Assembly: GCA_947499975.1 (NCBI GenBank)
Contig: CANMQE010000002.1
Span: forward strand, 1 to 64,000
Length of the DNA: 64,000 bases
Direction: 5' to 3'
DNA from: an uncultured Sphingomonadaceae bacterium
GTDB lineage: Bacteria > Pseudomonadota > Alphaproteobacteria > Sphingomonadales > Sphingomonadaceae
Shown: positions 1 through 9,335 of the stretch, piece after piece
Layout: each line of letters opens with the position of its first letter
How positions within the stretch are numbered: the stretch's first letter is position 1
Program-made: the position numbers and the translations under genes
The notes under the pieces: model-generated
What the model was told of the DNA's origin: nothing
Databases searched by the model: none
The model's input: only the letters and a program-made list of their open reading frames with translations

Positions 1-266
1 CGGCTGGGCGTGCCCACGGCGATGAACACCGCGTCCGTGCCCGGCAAAGCTTCCGCCAGATCCAGCGTGAAGGACAGACGGCCCGCCTCCACGTTCTTCG
101 CCACCAGTTCATCCAGACCCGGCTCGAAAATCGGGATTTCGCCGTTCAGCAGCGCATCGATCTTGGACTGGTCCTTGTCGACGCAGGTAACGTCATGACC
201 GAAATCGGCAAAACAAGCGCCGGAAACGAGGCCGACATAACCGGTTCCAATCATCACGATACGCAT
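1..266 (-). CDS. ugd: UDP-glucose 6-dehydrogenase, N-terminal part (cut by window start)
   Basis: Only the first 88 residues lie in the window; the gene continues past base 1. The protein starts [20 protein letters not shown], the Rossmann NAD-binding start of the UDP-glucose/GDP-mannose dehydrogenase family, and goes on with [20 protein letters not shown] and EPGLDELV, both typical of this family. The enzyme oxidises UDP-glucose to UDP-glucuronate in the cytoplasm for surface polysaccharides. galU, which supplies UDP-glucose, lies about 8 kb away and is not in the same operon. The start is the ATG ending at 266, which begins the Rossmann strand directly. The catalytic cysteine region is outside the window, so activity cannot be judged. 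A related nucleotide-sugar dehydrogenase is a less likely alternative. Confidence 0.9.
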   Translation of the reverse strand, partial: MRIVMIGTGYVGLVSGACFADFGHDVTCVDKDQSKIDALLNGEIPIFEPGLDELVAKNVEAGRLSFTLDLAEALPGTDAVFIAVGTPS

Positions 267-354
267 TGCTGTCTCTCTCCATATCAAAGTGAAGCGATGC
301 CGTGCTGCATTGCAGCATCGCGCGGAATGGGCAAATTGTTTTAGGGGTTTTCCC

Positions 355-1389
355 TTAACGCCGCGCCGCTGCGTAGCGAGCAATCTGCGCCAGTTCCTGC
401 GAGAGGATAAGTTCCGCCATCTGGCTGTTGGACAGCAGGGAGCGATGCAGCTGCGTCAATCTGGGCACGAGTCGCTCAAGCTTTCCCCCGCTCCAGCGCT
501 GCAACTGGTCTCCGACCTCGCGATGCTCACGGAAGAACACGCCTTGCGCCTTCAGGAATTGCTGCATGTCATCGCCTGGCCTCAGCTTGGCGGACAATCG
601 AGCGAGTTGCGCGGCGCGTCGCTCCAGCGCCAGCGTGACCGCCACGGGATTGAGCGATACCTCGCGCAGCCGCCGTAATTCCGAGGGGAGCTTGCGGACT
701 TCGCCGCTCAGCGCCGCATTCACCAGCGGCATGAACCCGTCTTCCTCGGTGGAGGCGCCGATCATGTCGAAATCGTCGGGATCGGCCTGTTTGGGCGACT
801 GCGGCGAGGCGTCGAGATACAGCGCCAGCTTGTCCACCTCGGATTGGGCAAGTCGCACGTCCATGCCTGCCGCATGTGCGATGCGTTCCGCCAGATTGCC
901 GTTCAGGCGCATCCCCGCCGCATCGGCCATGGCGCGAACGTCAGCGGTGACGGAGCGCAGATCGGGCGGGTAGAATATCGCCACCAGCGCATCGCCGCGC
1001 TTTATCAGCAGCTTGGCACTGCGTGACTTGTCCGTGGCGGAGGTGGCAACGATGAACACGGGCCAAGCGTTATCCGCCTCGCCCCTGTCCGATAGTTCGC
1101 AATAGGCGGAAATCGCATCATGCGCCTCGTCACCCGAAACGCGTGCGAAGATGTGGCGGCTGTCGCCGAAAAGCGAGGTCGAGCGGGCTTCGTCCACCAG
1201 CCTGCCGGCTTCGGCTTTCAGGTCCTGACCGGACAGCTCCACCCGCTCTCCCGGCTGCTCCAGCCCGGCGATCAGCTTCTTTGCTGCAGCAGAAGCGCCA
1301 GCTTCGTCAGCGCCGCAGAAGAAACAGATGCGCAGGCCCTTGCCTGCCTTGGCAGCGGCCTGCGCATAGTCGCGCTGGCTGGCCTTCAT
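355..1389 (-). CDS. holA: DNA polymerase III subunit delta
   Basis: This 344-residue protein matches HolA, the clamp-loader delta subunit that opens the beta sliding clamp in the replisome. It has the usual delta layout: an N-terminal Rossmann-like part ([20 protein letters not shown] near residues 20-39), a middle part with [22 protein letters not shown] typical of HolA, and a helical C-terminal collar domain. It is the last gene of the DUF3576-leuS-lptE-holA run, and its start overlaps the lptE stop by 4 bases, suggesting translational coupling. lptE-holA linkage is common in alphaproteobacteria, which supports the call. Nothing unusual is seen. Confidence 0.93.
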   Translation of the reverse strand: MKASQRDYAQAAAKAGKGLRICFFCGADEAGASAAAKKLIAGLEQPGERVELSGQDLKAEAGRLVDEARSTSLFGDSRHIFARVSGDEAHDAISAYCELSDRGEADNAWPVFIVATSATDKSRSAKLLIKRGDALVAIFYPPDLRSVTADVRAMADAAGMRLNGNLAERIAHAAGMDVRLAQSEVDKLALYLDASPQSPKQADPDDFDMIGASTEEDGFMPLVNAALSGEVRKLPSELRRLREVSLNPVAVTLALERRAAQLARLSAKLRPGDDMQQFLKAQGVFFREHREVGDQLQRWSGGKLERLVPRLTQLHRSLLSNSQMAELILSQELAQIARYAAARR

Positions 1390-1907
1390 TGTTGCCTGTC
1401 GCGCAACGTCCGCGTCACGCGCATAACGATCTGGTCCGCCACTTCCAGCGCCAGGTTTTCCAGCGCGGTCTGCTCTGCCGCGATCGTGGCGAATTCGGAT
1501 CCGACGACGTCGATCCCGGCATCCGAGCCTGCCGTTGCATCGAGGAGGATGGTGTCGCTGGTCACGTCCACCAACTGGTATCGCGCCCGCAGGATACGGC
1601 GCTGGCGGCCGATGGTGTCGTCCGTCAGCAGGCCGAGGCCTTCGAGATCATCGTCCAGCACGACATCCAGCCGGTATTGCGAGGTGCTGCCCTCGGCCCC
1701 GCGGCCCAGCCTGTCGCCAAGGGCATTGCGCACCAGCCAGCCTTCGCGGCCGGGAATTGCAGGCACGTCGATCGCGGCAAGTTCGCGCGCCACATACCCG
1801 CTTGTACCGCCTGCATAGACCGGTTGCAGACCGCACCCGGCAAGGGACAGGGAAAGGACACCAACTGCCAGAGCCGGGACCAGGGATGGCAACGCGCGGC
1901 GCATCAT
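1386..1907 (-). CDS. lptE: LPS-assembly lipoprotein LptE
   Basis: This 173-residue protein has a lipoprotein signal peptide with lipobox LAGC (Cys25), followed by GLQPVYAGG, which is characteristic of LptE. LptE plugs the LptD barrel in the outer membrane and helps place lipopolysaccharide at the cell surface. The mature part is short and beta-rich with an acidic middle ([12 protein letters not shown]), as in alphaproteobacterial LptE. The gene overlaps leuS upstream and holA downstream by 4 bases each, so the three are almost certainly one transcript. The position between leuS and holA is a conserved arrangement and strengthens an otherwise weakly conserved family. Confidence 0.9.
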   Translation of the reverse strand: MMRRALPSLVPALAVGVLSLSLAGCGLQPVYAGGTSGYVARELAAIDVPAIPGREGWLVRNALGDRLGRGAEGSTSQYRLDVVLDDDLEGLGLLTDDTIGRQRRILRARYQLVDVTSDTILLDATAGSDAGIDVVGSEFATIAAEQTALENLALEVADQIVMRVTRTLRDRQQ

Positions 1908-4435
1908 GTAACGATATTCACCAGCCTGCCGGGCACCACGATCACCTTCCTGATTTGCGCTCCATCGATCGAACGCTGGACCTTCTCGCTGGCCAGCGCA
2001 AGTGCCTCCAGATCATCTTTCGATGCATCGGCAGGCGCTGTCAGCGTGTCACGCAGCTTGCCCTTGTGCTGCACCGCGATGGTGACTTCGTCGTTCACCA
2101 GCAGAGCCTCGTCCACCTGCGGCCAGGCAGCCTTAGCCACCAGGCCTTCGCCGCCCAACGCGTGCCAGCCTTCTTCGGCGAGATGCGGCATCATGGGGGA
2201 AGCCATCAGCAGCAGCGAGCGGATGGCGTGGTTCCGGTCTGCGGAAGGCTTTGCCTTTTCCGCCGCGCTGGTGAGTTCGTAGATCCGCGCCACCGCCTTG
2301 TTGAAGGCCAGCGCCTCGATATCCTCGGCAACGGCGGCGATGGTCTGGTGGGTCCTGCGGGCAAGATCCTTGTCCTCGCCGGAAGCGGCTTCGTCGAACT
2401 GACCGAACAGGCGCCACAGGCGCTGGACGAAACGGCCGCAGCCTTCGATGCCCGCCTCGGACCACGGCAGGTCCCGCTCTGGCGGAGAATCGGACAGCAT
2501 GAACCAGCGCACCGCATCGGCCCCGTAATCGCGGATGATGTCCTCGGGATCGACGACGTTCTTCTTCGACTTGGACATCTTGATGACCTTGCCGATCTGG
2601 ACCGGCTGGCCATCATCCTTCAGCACCGCGCCTTCGCTGGACCGGTCCACCTCGGCAGGGGTGTAATACACCTCTCGCGGGCCATCCTTGCGACTGTAGG
2701 TCTCGTGCGTCACCATGCCTTGCGTGAACAGGCTGGCGAAGGGTTCCTTCGCGTCCAGCTTGCCACAACGCGCCAGCGCGCGGGTCCAGAAACGGGCGTA
2801 GAGCAGGTGCAGGATCGCGTGCTCCACGCCGCCGATATATTGATCCACCGGCAGCCATTGGGCGATTTCGGCAGCATCAAACGGCTTGTCCGCCGGCTGG
2901 CTGGCGAAGCGCAGGAAATACCAGCTGGAATTCACGAAGGTGTCGAGCGTGTCGGTTTCCCGCTGCGCCGCGCCGCCGCACTTGGGGCACTCGGTATGCT
3001 TCCACGTGGGATGGCGCAGCAGCGGATTGCCCGGCGTATCGAAGGAGACGTCTTCCGGCAGCTTTACCGGCAACTGGTCCCGGGGCACCGGCACCACGCC
3101 GCAGGCCCCATCCTCATTCAGGCAGTGGATGAAGGGGATGGGCGTGCCCCAGTAACGCTGGCGCGAAACGCCCCAGTCGCGCAGGCGCCACACCGTTGTG
3201 CCCTTGCCCCAGCCGCTCTTTTCCGCGCGGGAAATGACTTCGGCCTTGGCCTCTTCAACCGGCATCGCATCGAGGAAGTCGGAGTTCACCAACACGCCCT
3301 CGCCCGCCTCGGCCTCGCCATCAAAAGGCTTGGCCGCCTCGTCCACGCTGGGGGCGACGACGCGGGGGATGGGCAGGCCATACTTGGTCGCGAATTCGAA
3401 GTCGCGCTGGTCATGTCCCGGCACCGCCATGATGGCTCCCGTGCCGTAATCCATCAGCACGAAGTTGGCGATGAACAGCGGCAACTGCGCTCCGGTAAAG
3501 GGATGGCGCGCGGTGATGCCGGTGTCGAAACCCAGCTTTTCCGCCGTTTCCAGCTCTGCCGCGGTGGTGCCGCCGCGCTTGCACAGCGCAATGAATTCCT
3601 GCGCCGTTGCGTCATCTGCCGCCACGGCCTGCGCCACCGGATGATCGGCGGCCACGGCCACGAAGCTGGCGCCGAAGATCGTATCGGGCCGCGTGGTGTA
3701 GACAGGCAGCTTGTCGCCGCTGGAAAGGTCGAAGGAAAATTCCAGGCCTTGCGATTTGCCGATCCAGTTTTCCTGCATCAGCCGCACCTTCTGCGGCCAG
3801 TCCTCCAGCGTGTCGAGGCCCGCCAGCAGGTCTTCGGCAAAGTCGGTGATCTTGAGGAACCACTGGTTCAGCTTGCGCTTCTCAACTTCCGCGCCCGAAC
3901 GCCAGCCCTTGCCGTCGATCACCTGCTCGTTGGCCAGCACGGTCATGTCGACAGGGTCCCAGTTGACCTCGCTTTCCTTGCGATAGACGAGGCCGTTCTC
4001 GAACAGGTCGATAAACAGGGCCTGCTCGTGGCCATAATATTCCGCATCGCAGGTGGCGAATTCGCGGGACCAGTCCAGCGCGAAGCCAAGCTGTTTCAGC
4101 TGGCCCTTCATCGTCTCGATATTGGCGTAGGTCCAGCCGCCGGGATGCACGCCCTTTTCCATGGCCGCATTTTCTGCCGGCATGCCGAAAGCATCCCATC
4201 CCATCGGGTGCAGCACCTCGCGCCCGCGCATCGCGTGATAGCGCGCCAGCACGTCGCCCATCGTGTAATTGCGCACGTGGCCGATGTGGATGCGTCCGCT
4301 GGGATAGGGGAACATCTCCAGCACGTAGGTCTTGGGCTTGTCGCTGGCGCTGTCGGCCTCGAAGCACTTGGCCTCGTCCCACGCAGCTTGCCAGCGTCCG
4401 TCGGCGATGGACGGATCGAATCGTTCACCAGTCAT
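1904..4435 (-). CDS. leuS: Leucyl-tRNA synthetase
   Basis: This 843-residue class I synthetase attaches leucine to tRNA-Leu. Near residue 48 it has [10 protein letters not shown], the HIGH signature. Around residue 617 [15 protein letters not shown] holds the KMSKS loop. The region between contains the CP1 editing domain ([12 protein letters not shown], with the threonine-rich stretch of the editing site) and the [10 protein letters not shown] zinc-ribbon area. Length is normal for the bacterial enzyme. It starts 21 bases after the DUF3576 gene and overlaps lptE by 4 bases. The start ATG ends at 4435 and gives MTGERFDPS, matching the usual N-terminus. No leucine-rich leader is visible upstream, in contrast to thrS. 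Confidence 0.98.
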   Translation of the reverse strand: MTGERFDPSIADGRWQAAWDEAKCFEADSASDKPKTYVLEMFPYPSGRIHIGHVRNYTMGDVLARYHAMRGREVLHPMGWDAFGMPAENAAMEKGVHPGGWTYANIETMKGQLKQLGFALDWSREFATCDAEYYGHEQALFIDLFENGLVYRKESEVNWDPVDMTVLANEQVIDGKGWRSGAEVEKRKLNQWFLKITDFAEDLLAGLDTLEDWPQKVRLMQENWIGKSQGLEFSFDLSSGDKLPVYTTRPDTIFGASFVAVAADHPVAQAVAADDATAQEFIALCKRGGTTAAELETAEKLGFDTGITARHPFTGAQLPLFIANFVLMDYGTGAIMAVPGHDQRDFEFATKYGLPIPRVVAPSVDEAAKPFDGEAEAGEGVLVNSDFLDAMPVEEAKAEVISRAEKSGWGKGTTVWRLRDWGVSRQRYWGTPIPFIHCLNEDGACGVVPVPRDQLPVKLPEDVSFDTPGNPLLRHPTWKHTECPKCGGAAQRETDTLDTFVNSSWYFLRFASQPADKPFDAAEIAQWLPVDQYIGGVEHAILHLLYARFWTRALARCGKLDAKEPFASLFTQGMVTHETYSRKDGPREVYYTPAEVDRSSEGAVLKDDGQPVQIGKVIKMSKSKKNVVDPEDIIRDYGADAVRWFMLSDSPPERDLPWSEAGIEGCGRFVQRLWRLFGQFDEAASGEDKDLARRTHQTIAAVAEDIEALAFNKAVARIYELTSAAEKAKPSADRNHAIRSLLLMASPMMPHLAEEGWHALGGEGLVAKAAWPQVDEALLVNDEVTIAVQHKGKLRDTLTAPADASKDDLEALALASEKVQRSIDGAQIRKVIVVPGRLVNIVT

Positions 4436-4456
4436 GGATTAGCCCCCTAAGGCGGA

Positions 4457-4921
4457 TTAGCCGATGGCGGAACGCCTGAGATCGCGTGCCTTGGTGAGGA
4501 TGATGTTTTCCAGGCGCTGCACCGTTGCGGCCTGCACCGGCGCTTCTACCCATGTGCCGCCCTGCAGCACCTGGCGGCTGGCGGCCACGCGCAGGGCATC
4601 GGCACGCAGGTTCTGGTCCAGAATGGTGACAGAGACCTTCACCCGTTCACTGGGGTTCTGCGGATCGGCATACCAGTCCGTCACCAGAACGCCGCCTGAA
4701 CTGTCTGCCTGCGTCAGCGGCATGAAGGACAATGTCTCCAGGCTGGCGCGCCAAAGGTAGGAATTCACCCCGATCGAGGTGACCTGCGCTGCCGCAAGAT
4801 CGCTGCGCAGACGCTGATCGTCGCCCCCGCCGCAGGCGGCAAGCGCGAAGGTTGCCGTGCCCAGCATGGCGGCACCGGCGATCCGGCGGGAAAAATTACG
4901 AACGGAGGGAAAAGCCATCAT
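4457..4921 (-). CDS. DUF3576-family lipoprotein
   Basis: This 154-residue protein is a putative lipoprotein with signal MMAFPSVRNFSRRIAGAAML and a lipobox ending at Cys30 (ALAAC). The mature domain (SIGVNSYLWRASLETLSFMP, then DWYADP and RVKVSVTILD) is the DUF3576 family, found widely in alphaproteobacteria and often beside leuS. Its molecular role is unknown. The double ATG at 4921 was chosen because it begins a clean signal peptide; an upstream in-frame ATG at 4969 would add 16 residues that do not look like a signal. It is the first gene of the leuS operon. Link to LptE function in the outer membrane is a guess from position only. Confidence 0.85.
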   Translation of the reverse strand: MMAFPSVRNFSRRIAGAAMLGTATFALAACGGGDDQRLRSDLAAAQVTSIGVNSYLWRASLETLSFMPLTQADSSGGVLVTDWYADPQNPSERVKVSVTILDQNLRADALRVAASRQVLQGGTWVEAPVQAATVQRLENIILTKARDLRRSAIG

Positions 4922-5238
4922 TGGTCCTGTAAACACGAATACGCGGTTGCCAGCCTCTATAACGGGCATGGCCCCCGCGGCAAGGCGCAGCGTCTAGTTG
5001 CCCTTTAAATGCCGCGAATCGCCGTGAACGGGCGCTTAATATGCACGCGCGGGTTCGTGCCGCGCATTCGGGGTCTGTGGATAAGGGGCAACAGTCTGAA
5101 AAAAGCCGTTCGGTTGCAAAGCGATGTCTGGAATTTGTCATAACATGCGCTTAGCACGGTAACGCTTGATAACGACTCGGCCCTGGCGGGAACCTGCCAG
5201 TTCAGGAAGAGTCCATATCAGCAGGGACATAGAGAGGC
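4922..5238. other. Divergent intergenic region
   Basis: This stretch separates the DUF3576-leuS operon from an exported protein on the other strand and must hold both promoters. No coding sequence is convincing. An imperfect inverted repeat CTGGCGGG-AA-CCTGCCAG lies at 5183-5200, about 40 bases before the plus-strand start. A possible -35 element TTGTCA lies at 5135-5140, without a convincing -10. A good ribosome site (AGAGAGG) precedes the ATG at 5239. Confidence 0.5.
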
Positions 5239-6009
5239 ATGATGACCAAGAAGCGCACAGGATTGGCAGGAAAGGCGATGCTCGGCGCATCTGCCGTGCT
5301 GCTTGCCGTGGCGCTTCCCACTTCGGGCTTCGCCTTCGGCTCCCAGGGCGAATCGGTCGCCAGCGATCTGGCAGAGACGTTTCTTGCCTTCACCCCTGCC
5401 GATGCCGATCCCCGGCTTGCGGAGTTCATTGCCAGGCAGCGCGGCGAAGCGCGCATGATGCGCTTCACGCCCGCCGGTGCCGCCGAATCGCCCGCCGCGC
5501 GCTCCGTCACGGTTGCCGTCAGGGTCGATCAGCAGACCGCCGATGCGCTGGCTGCCAACAACTCCATCGGCTCCGCCCGTACCGGTGACAGCGCCGCGCG
5601 CAGCCTGCGGGTCACGCAGACGCGTTACAATCTCGGTCTTGCGCGTGGCTATTCCAGCTTCGCCCAGCCCGCTGCGCCTGCCACGGCTGCAACGGCAGAC
5701 CTTTCAAAGAATCTTTCGCGCGCCCGCATCCCCGATCTTTCGGAATTCGCGCCGCGCACCGCCAAGCGTGACGAGCCGAGCCGCTTTGCCGCCCGTATCG
5801 AACTGGACGAGGAACGGGGCAAGGCCGGCGTCAGGGACGAGTCCCTGTCCGACCAGATGCTGGATGTCGCAGGCAGCTACAGCCTGACGCGCAACCTCGA
5901 TATCACCGCGGGCGTCCGTTACGAGCAGGATCGGGACCTGATTCCGGTCCCCGATCTGGATCAGCAGGATAGCCAGGCCGTCTATATCGGAACGCAGTTC
6001 CGCTTCTGA
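5239..6009 (+). CDS. Exported protein of unknown function, possibly outer-membrane associated
   Basis: I do not recognise this 256-residue protein. It starts with a clear Sec signal peptide (lysines, then AMLGASAVLLAVALPTSGFA). The middle is alanine- and arginine-rich and looks disordered. The last 60 residues alternate in beta-strand fashion (YSLTRNLDITAGVRYEQD) and end in QFRF with a terminal phenylalanine, the pattern recognised by the BAM machinery in outer-membrane proteins. The final strands may form or join a small barrel or a membrane-attached sheet. It stands alone, with a divergent upstream region and a strong terminator just after. The start is supported by AGAGAGG upstream. Function is unknown. 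Confidence 0.75.
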   Translation: MMTKKRTGLAGKAMLGASAVLLAVALPTSGFAFGSQGESVASDLAETFLAFTPADADPRLAEFIARQRGEARMMRFTPAGAAESPAARSVTVAVRVDQQTADALAANNSIGSARTGDSAARSLRVTQTRYNLGLARGYSSFAQPAAPATAATADLSKNLSRARIPDLSEFAPRTAKRDEPSRFAARIELDEERGKAGVRDESLSDQMLDVAGSYSLTRNLDITAGVRYEQDRDLIPVPDLDQQDSQAVYIGTQFRF

Positions 6010-6037
6010 TCGGGCAGATTTTCGTTGAATTCGCAGA

Positions 6038-6062
6038 CCCCGCTTCGGCGGGGTTTTGTTTT
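6038..6062 (+). terminator. Rho-independent terminator
   Basis: A perfect 6-bp GC stem CCCCGC-TTCG-GCGGGG is followed by TTTTGTTTT. It lies 29 bases after the stop of the exported protein at 5239-6009, so it very likely ends that transcript and insulates phbB. Confidence 0.9.
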
Positions 6063-6121
6063 GCGTGGGGGCCATGCTGCCGCTAACGTTGCGCAAAACA
6101 ACACTTCACGGAGAGTAATGC

Positions 6122-6844
6122 ATGGCACACGTAGCAGTCGTCACTGGTGGAACGCGCGGTATCGGGCGCGCAATTTGCGAGGCACTGAAGGAAGACGGCT
6201 TCACCGTGGTGGCCAATTACGGCGGGAATGACGAAAAGGCGCGCGCTTTCTCCGATGAAACCGGCATCCCGGTCTACAAGTTCGACGTCGGCGATCACGA
6301 GGGGACCATGGCCGCCTGCAAGAAGATCGCCGAGGAAGTCGGCCCGATCGACGTGGTGGTAAACAACGCCGGCATCACCCGCGACGGTACGCTGCTGAAG
6401 ATGAGCTACGAGGAGTGGGACGATGTCATGCGCACCAATCTCGGCGGCTGCTTCAACATGGCGAAGGCCACCTTCGAGGGCATGAAAGGCCGCAAGTGGG
6501 GCCGCATCATCAACATCGGCTCCATCAACGGCCAGGCCGGGCAATATGGCCAGGTGAACTACGCCGCTGCAAAAAGCGGCATCCATGGCTTCACCAAGGC
6601 GCTGGCCCAGGAGGGCGCGCGCTACGGCATCACCGTGAATGCCATCGCGCCCGGCTATATCGATACTGACATGGTGGCCGCCGTGCCGGAGAACGTGCTT
6701 GAGAAGATCGTTGCCAAGATCCCCGTCGGCCGCCTTGGCCAGGCCAGCGAGATTGCCCGCGGCGTCAGCTTCCTTGCCAGCGAGCAGGGCGCGTTCGTCA
6801 CCGGCTCCACCCTGTCGATCAACGGCGGGCAGCACATGTATTGA
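6122..6844 (+). CDS. phbB: Acetoacetyl-CoA reductase (SDR family)
   Basis: This 240-residue short-chain dehydrogenase matches PhbB, which reduces acetoacetyl-CoA to (R)-3-hydroxybutyryl-CoA with NADPH for polyhydroxybutyrate. The cofactor loop is VTGGTRGIGRAI (residues 7-18). The catalytic residues are in IINIGSINGQAGQYGQVNYA and AAAKSG, where serine, tyrosine and lysine are all present. The GQYGQVNY stretch and the C-terminal SINGGQHMY are typical of PhbB rather than FabG. No phaA or phaC is nearby, so the pathway is spread elsewhere. It is transcribed alone; a good purine-rich site (GGAGAG) lies just upstream. Confidence 0.9.
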   Translation: MAHVAVVTGGTRGIGRAICEALKEDGFTVVANYGGNDEKARAFSDETGIPVYKFDVGDHEGTMAACKKIAEEVGPIDVVVNNAGITRDGTLLKMSYEEWDDVMRTNLGGCFNMAKATFEGMKGRKWGRIINIGSINGQAGQYGQVNYAAAKSGIHGFTKALAQEGARYGITVNAIAPGYIDTDMVAAVPENVLEKIVAKIPVGRLGQASEIARGVSFLASEQGAFVTGSTLSINGGQHMY

Positions 6845-6873
6845 TGCGGATGCGGCGCCTATAGGGAGGCGCT

Positions 6874-7641
6874 CTACTCGAACTCGTAATCCACGGCGAT
6901 GAAAGTGCCCTCTTGCTCGACGAGGGTCACTTTCTCGTAGGCGCCTTTGAAATTTTCGAAATCGGTTCTGAAGCGAACGATCCAGCGATCCTGGCTCGAG
7001 CCTGAAACGATGTCGATCCGCTGGACTTCGCGTTCAACCGCCCGGCCGAACTCGCTCTGCCGCTCAAGCAATTTCTCCCACCCCGCAGCAGTGCTGTTTC
7101 GAGGAGGAGCATCTTCGGCGGCAGCGTCGTCAGAGACGGCCTCTTCACGGTCCACCAGGCCGAGCCATTGCAAGGCCGCTTCTTCCGCATGGTCGAGTTC
7201 AGAGGAGAGCGATTGTTCTGCAACAGACCCGGTGCCGTGCGCCGGAATGGCAACATCGGTGCGATCTGTCTGGGAAGGTAGCGCGGTGGCAAGGGCGAGG
7301 ATCGCTATAGCTGCAAGCATCAGAATTACTCCCGTAGTCCAGGCGCGGCCAATCCGCACCCGTGACGGGCCATGCTCTGCCTCGCCCTGCATGGCGGGCG
7401 CTTCCCCCAAATTCTTGTGTCCAGTAAATTGGGGGGCATCGCCCTCCTCTTCCAGCAGCAGGCGCGCGGCTTCCTTGCTGCTGGTGACTCCCAGCTTGCG
7501 CCGCGCATTTCGCAGCCGCTCGTTCACCGTGTGGACGGAAAGGCCAAGCGCGCTGGCCATGGACTTGGCATCGTGCCCGTGCAGGATCAGGCGAAGCGGT
7601 TCCTTCTCCTTTTCCGTAAGGGATCGATAAGCTGCCGACAT
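6874..7641 (-). CDS. LuxR-type regulator with membrane anchor and DUF4019-like C-terminus
   Basis: This 255-residue protein is built the unusual way round for LuxR regulators. The helix-turn-helix is at the N-terminus (residues 8-62, with SVHTVNERLRNARRKLGV), followed by a linker, one transmembrane helix (about 103-121) and a C-terminal domain of about 100 residues resembling DUF4019. The DNA-binding part would face the cytoplasm and the sensor part the periplasm. This architecture is known in sphingomonads and erythrobacters, but its signal is unknown. It converges on phbB and is followed by an RHH gene on the other strand. Target genes cannot be told from the sequence. Confidence 0.8.
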   Translation of the reverse strand: MSAAYRSLTEKEKEPLRLILHGHDAKSMASALGLSVHTVNERLRNARRKLGVTSSKEAARLLLEEEGDAPQFTGHKNLGEAPAMQGEAEHGPSRVRIGRAWTTGVILMLAAIAILALATALPSQTDRTDVAIPAHGTGSVAEQSLSSELDHAEEAALQWLGLVDREEAVSDDAAAEDAPPRNSTAAGWEKLLERQSEFGRAVEREVQRIDIVSGSSQDRWIVRFRTDFENFKGAYEKVTLVEQEGTFIAVDYEFE

Positions 7642-7754
7642 CTTTCACCGCCATCCGCGCTGTTACATGCCGGTGGCTTATGCCCTGCACCGCAGGCCAT
7701 CCACCCCAAAAAAATCGTATGGCCTGCCCCCGGTCCCCTCTATGGGTAAGGGTC

Positions 7755-8015
7755 ATGAGCATGCTGTACCACCCCCCGCGCAAACGTTCGGTAGAGATCG
7801 CCGGACACAAGACATCGATCAGTCTCGAGCCCTTGTTCTGGGATATGCTGCAGGAGGCCGCGGGGCGAAAAGACGTGCCGGTCAATGCGCTGGTGGCCGA
7901 AATCGATGCCGAACGCATCGAGGCCGAGCATACGCCCGGCCTCGCTACTGCCATCAGATTGTGGCTGGTTGCCGACCTTGGCCAGCGTTGTGACCGGCCA
8001 ATTGCCGGCCAGTAG
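7755..8015 (+). CDS. Ribbon-helix-helix domain protein
   Basis: This 86-residue protein contains RSVEIAGHKTSISLEPLFWD, the start of the alphaproteobacterial ribbon-helix-helix family (PF13467). A short strand reads SVEIAGHKTSISLE and two helices follow. Such proteins probably bind DNA as dimers, but targets are unknown. The start at 7755 is preferred because TAAGGG precedes it and it gives the compact family length; an in-frame ATG at 7680 would add 25 residues rich in proline and arginine without family character. It lies tail to tail with a small membrane protein gene, 6 bases apart. Confidence 0.8.
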   Translation: MSMLYHPPRKRSVEIAGHKTSISLEPLFWDMLQEAAGRKDVPVNALVAEIDAERIEAEHTPGLATAIRLWLVADLGQRCDRPIAGQ

Positions 8016-8021
8016 GATCGA

Positions 8022-8273
8022 TCAGTAATTGGCGGGCGGATCGCTGGCCGGGAATGTCTCGTCCAGTTCTTCGTCAACCTCGTCCCAGGTATCCTTCTTC
8101 GGCTTGTCGGCCATGGAATTGGGTCCGGCGTTGCGGATCTGCTGGTAATTGGATCCACCGGCCTGGTTGTCGGCAAAAGCCTCGTTCCGATCGGTGCGCA
8201 TGTTCTTGTCGTAATAACGATACCCTGCGTAACCCAGGGCGCCGAGCGCTGCGAGCTTGATAAGCATTGGCAT
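8022..8273 (-). CDS. Small membrane protein with DETFPASDPPA tail
   Basis: This 83-residue protein has one N-terminal hydrophobic segment (IKLAALGALGYAGYRYY) and then a charged soluble tail. The tail ends with DEVDEELDETFPASDPPANY. The DETFPASDPP motif recurs at the end of many small alphaproteobacterial proteins, often stress-related, but I know of no proven function. It is probably anchored in the inner membrane with the acidic tail on one face. It is divergent from galU. Confidence 0.7.
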   Translation of the reverse strand: MPMLIKLAALGALGYAGYRYYDKNMRTDRNEAFADNQAGGSNYQQIRNAGPNSMADKPKKDTWDEVDEELDETFPASDPPANY

Positions 8274-8395
8274 TTCCTTTCCTTTACGTTGCCCAACGCG
8301 CGGGAAAGCGGAAAGTTCTGATTTGCCGAACCGGTTGCGCCAGACTGATCGAAAAGCCGGTTGACCGGCGCGGCATGGCGCGACACACCGGAAGG

Positions 8396-9283
8396 ATGAC
8401 TAAGCACAAACCCATACGCAAAGCCGTTTTCCCCGTTGCCGGGCTAGGCACCCGCTTCCTTCCTGCCACCAAGGCGATTCCCAAGGAATTGCTGCCCATC
8501 GTGGACAGCCCGCTGATCCAGTATGCAGTGGACGAGGCGCGAGAGGCGGGGATCGAGCAGATGATCTTCGTCACCGGGCGCGGCAAGACGGCCATCGTCG
8601 AGCATTTCGATGTCGCCTACGAGCTGGAAGCCACCATGAACGAGCGCGGCAAGGATTTGGGCGTGCTCGATTCCAGCCGCTTCACGCCGGGTGACATCAT
8701 CACCGTGCGCCAGCAGGAACCGCTGGGCCTGGGCCACGCGATCTGGTGCGCCCGCGCCATCGTGGGGGACGAGCCCTTCGCCATCCTCCTGCCGGACGAG
8801 ATGATGGTGGGCAACGCTGACGGTGCGGGCGGCTGCATGAAGCAGATGGTGCAGGCCTATAACGAGGTGGGCGGCAATCTGATTTCCGTGCTGGAAGTGC
8901 CGCACGAGGATGTCTCGAGTTACGGCGTGATCGATCCCGGCGAGAGCAACGGCGCGCTTACCGAGGTGAAAGGCCTGGTGGAAAAGCCCGCGGTGGAGGA
9001 TGCGCCTTCAAACAAGATCGTCTCGGGCCGCTATATCCTGCAGCCCGAAGTGATGCGCACACTGGAAACGCAGGGCAAGGGCGCAGGCGGAGAAATCCAG
9101 CTGACCGACGCGATGGCCCGCATGATCGGCAACCAGCCGTTCAACGCCGTCACCTTCGAAGGCCGCCGTTTCGATTGCGGCAGCAAGCTGGGCTTCGTGG
9201 AGGCCACGCTGGCGCTGGCGCTGGAGCGTGAAGACATAGGCAAAGAGGTGCGCGCCATGGCAAAACGGCTGCTAGATACCTAG
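8396..9283 (+). CDS. galU: UTP-glucose-1-phosphate uridylyltransferase
   Basis: This 295-residue enzyme makes UDP-glucose from UTP and glucose-1-phosphate. The N-terminus has FPVAGLGTRFLPATKAIPKE, the nucleotide-binding signature of the GalU family. Later motifs are QQEPLGLGHAIWCA, PDEMMVGN and EIQLTDAMARM, all at the expected places. The start MTKHKPIRKAVFP was chosen by family length; an in-frame ATG at 8375 is also possible because the purine stretch GGAAGG sits directly against the 8396 start. The product feeds UDP-glucuronate (ugd at the window start) and surface glycans. A 12-bp hairpin covers the stop codon. Confidence 0.96.
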   Translation: MTKHKPIRKAVFPVAGLGTRFLPATKAIPKELLPIVDSPLIQYAVDEAREAGIEQMIFVTGRGKTAIVEHFDVAYELEATMNERGKDLGVLDSSRFTPGDIITVRQQEPLGLGHAIWCARAIVGDEPFAILLPDEMMVGNADGAGGCMKQMVQAYNEVGGNLISVLEVPHEDVSSYGVIDPGESNGALTEVKGLVEKPAVEDAPSNKIVSGRYILQPEVMRTLETQGKGAGGEIQLTDAMARMIGNQPFNAVTFEGRRFDCGSKLGFVEATLALALEREDIGKEVRAMAKRLLDT

Positions 9284-9291
9284 CAGCCGTT
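9264..9291 (+). terminator. Hairpin across the galU stop codon
   Basis: AACGGCTGCTAG-ATAC-CTAGCAGCCGTT is a perfect 12-bp inverted repeat with a 4-base loop. The galU stop TAG (9281-9283) lies in its right arm. There is no clear T-run after it (CAGCGTTCTTGACG). It may act as a terminator or protect the mRNA end. Confidence 0.6.
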
Positions 9292-9335
9292 CAGCGTTCT
9301 TGACGTTGTAGACAGCATGCGCTGCCGCATTGGCC

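Noticed and set aside
1535..4450. Long open frame opposite leuS
   Set aside because: It is a codon-bias shadow of leuS and lptE without family motifs.
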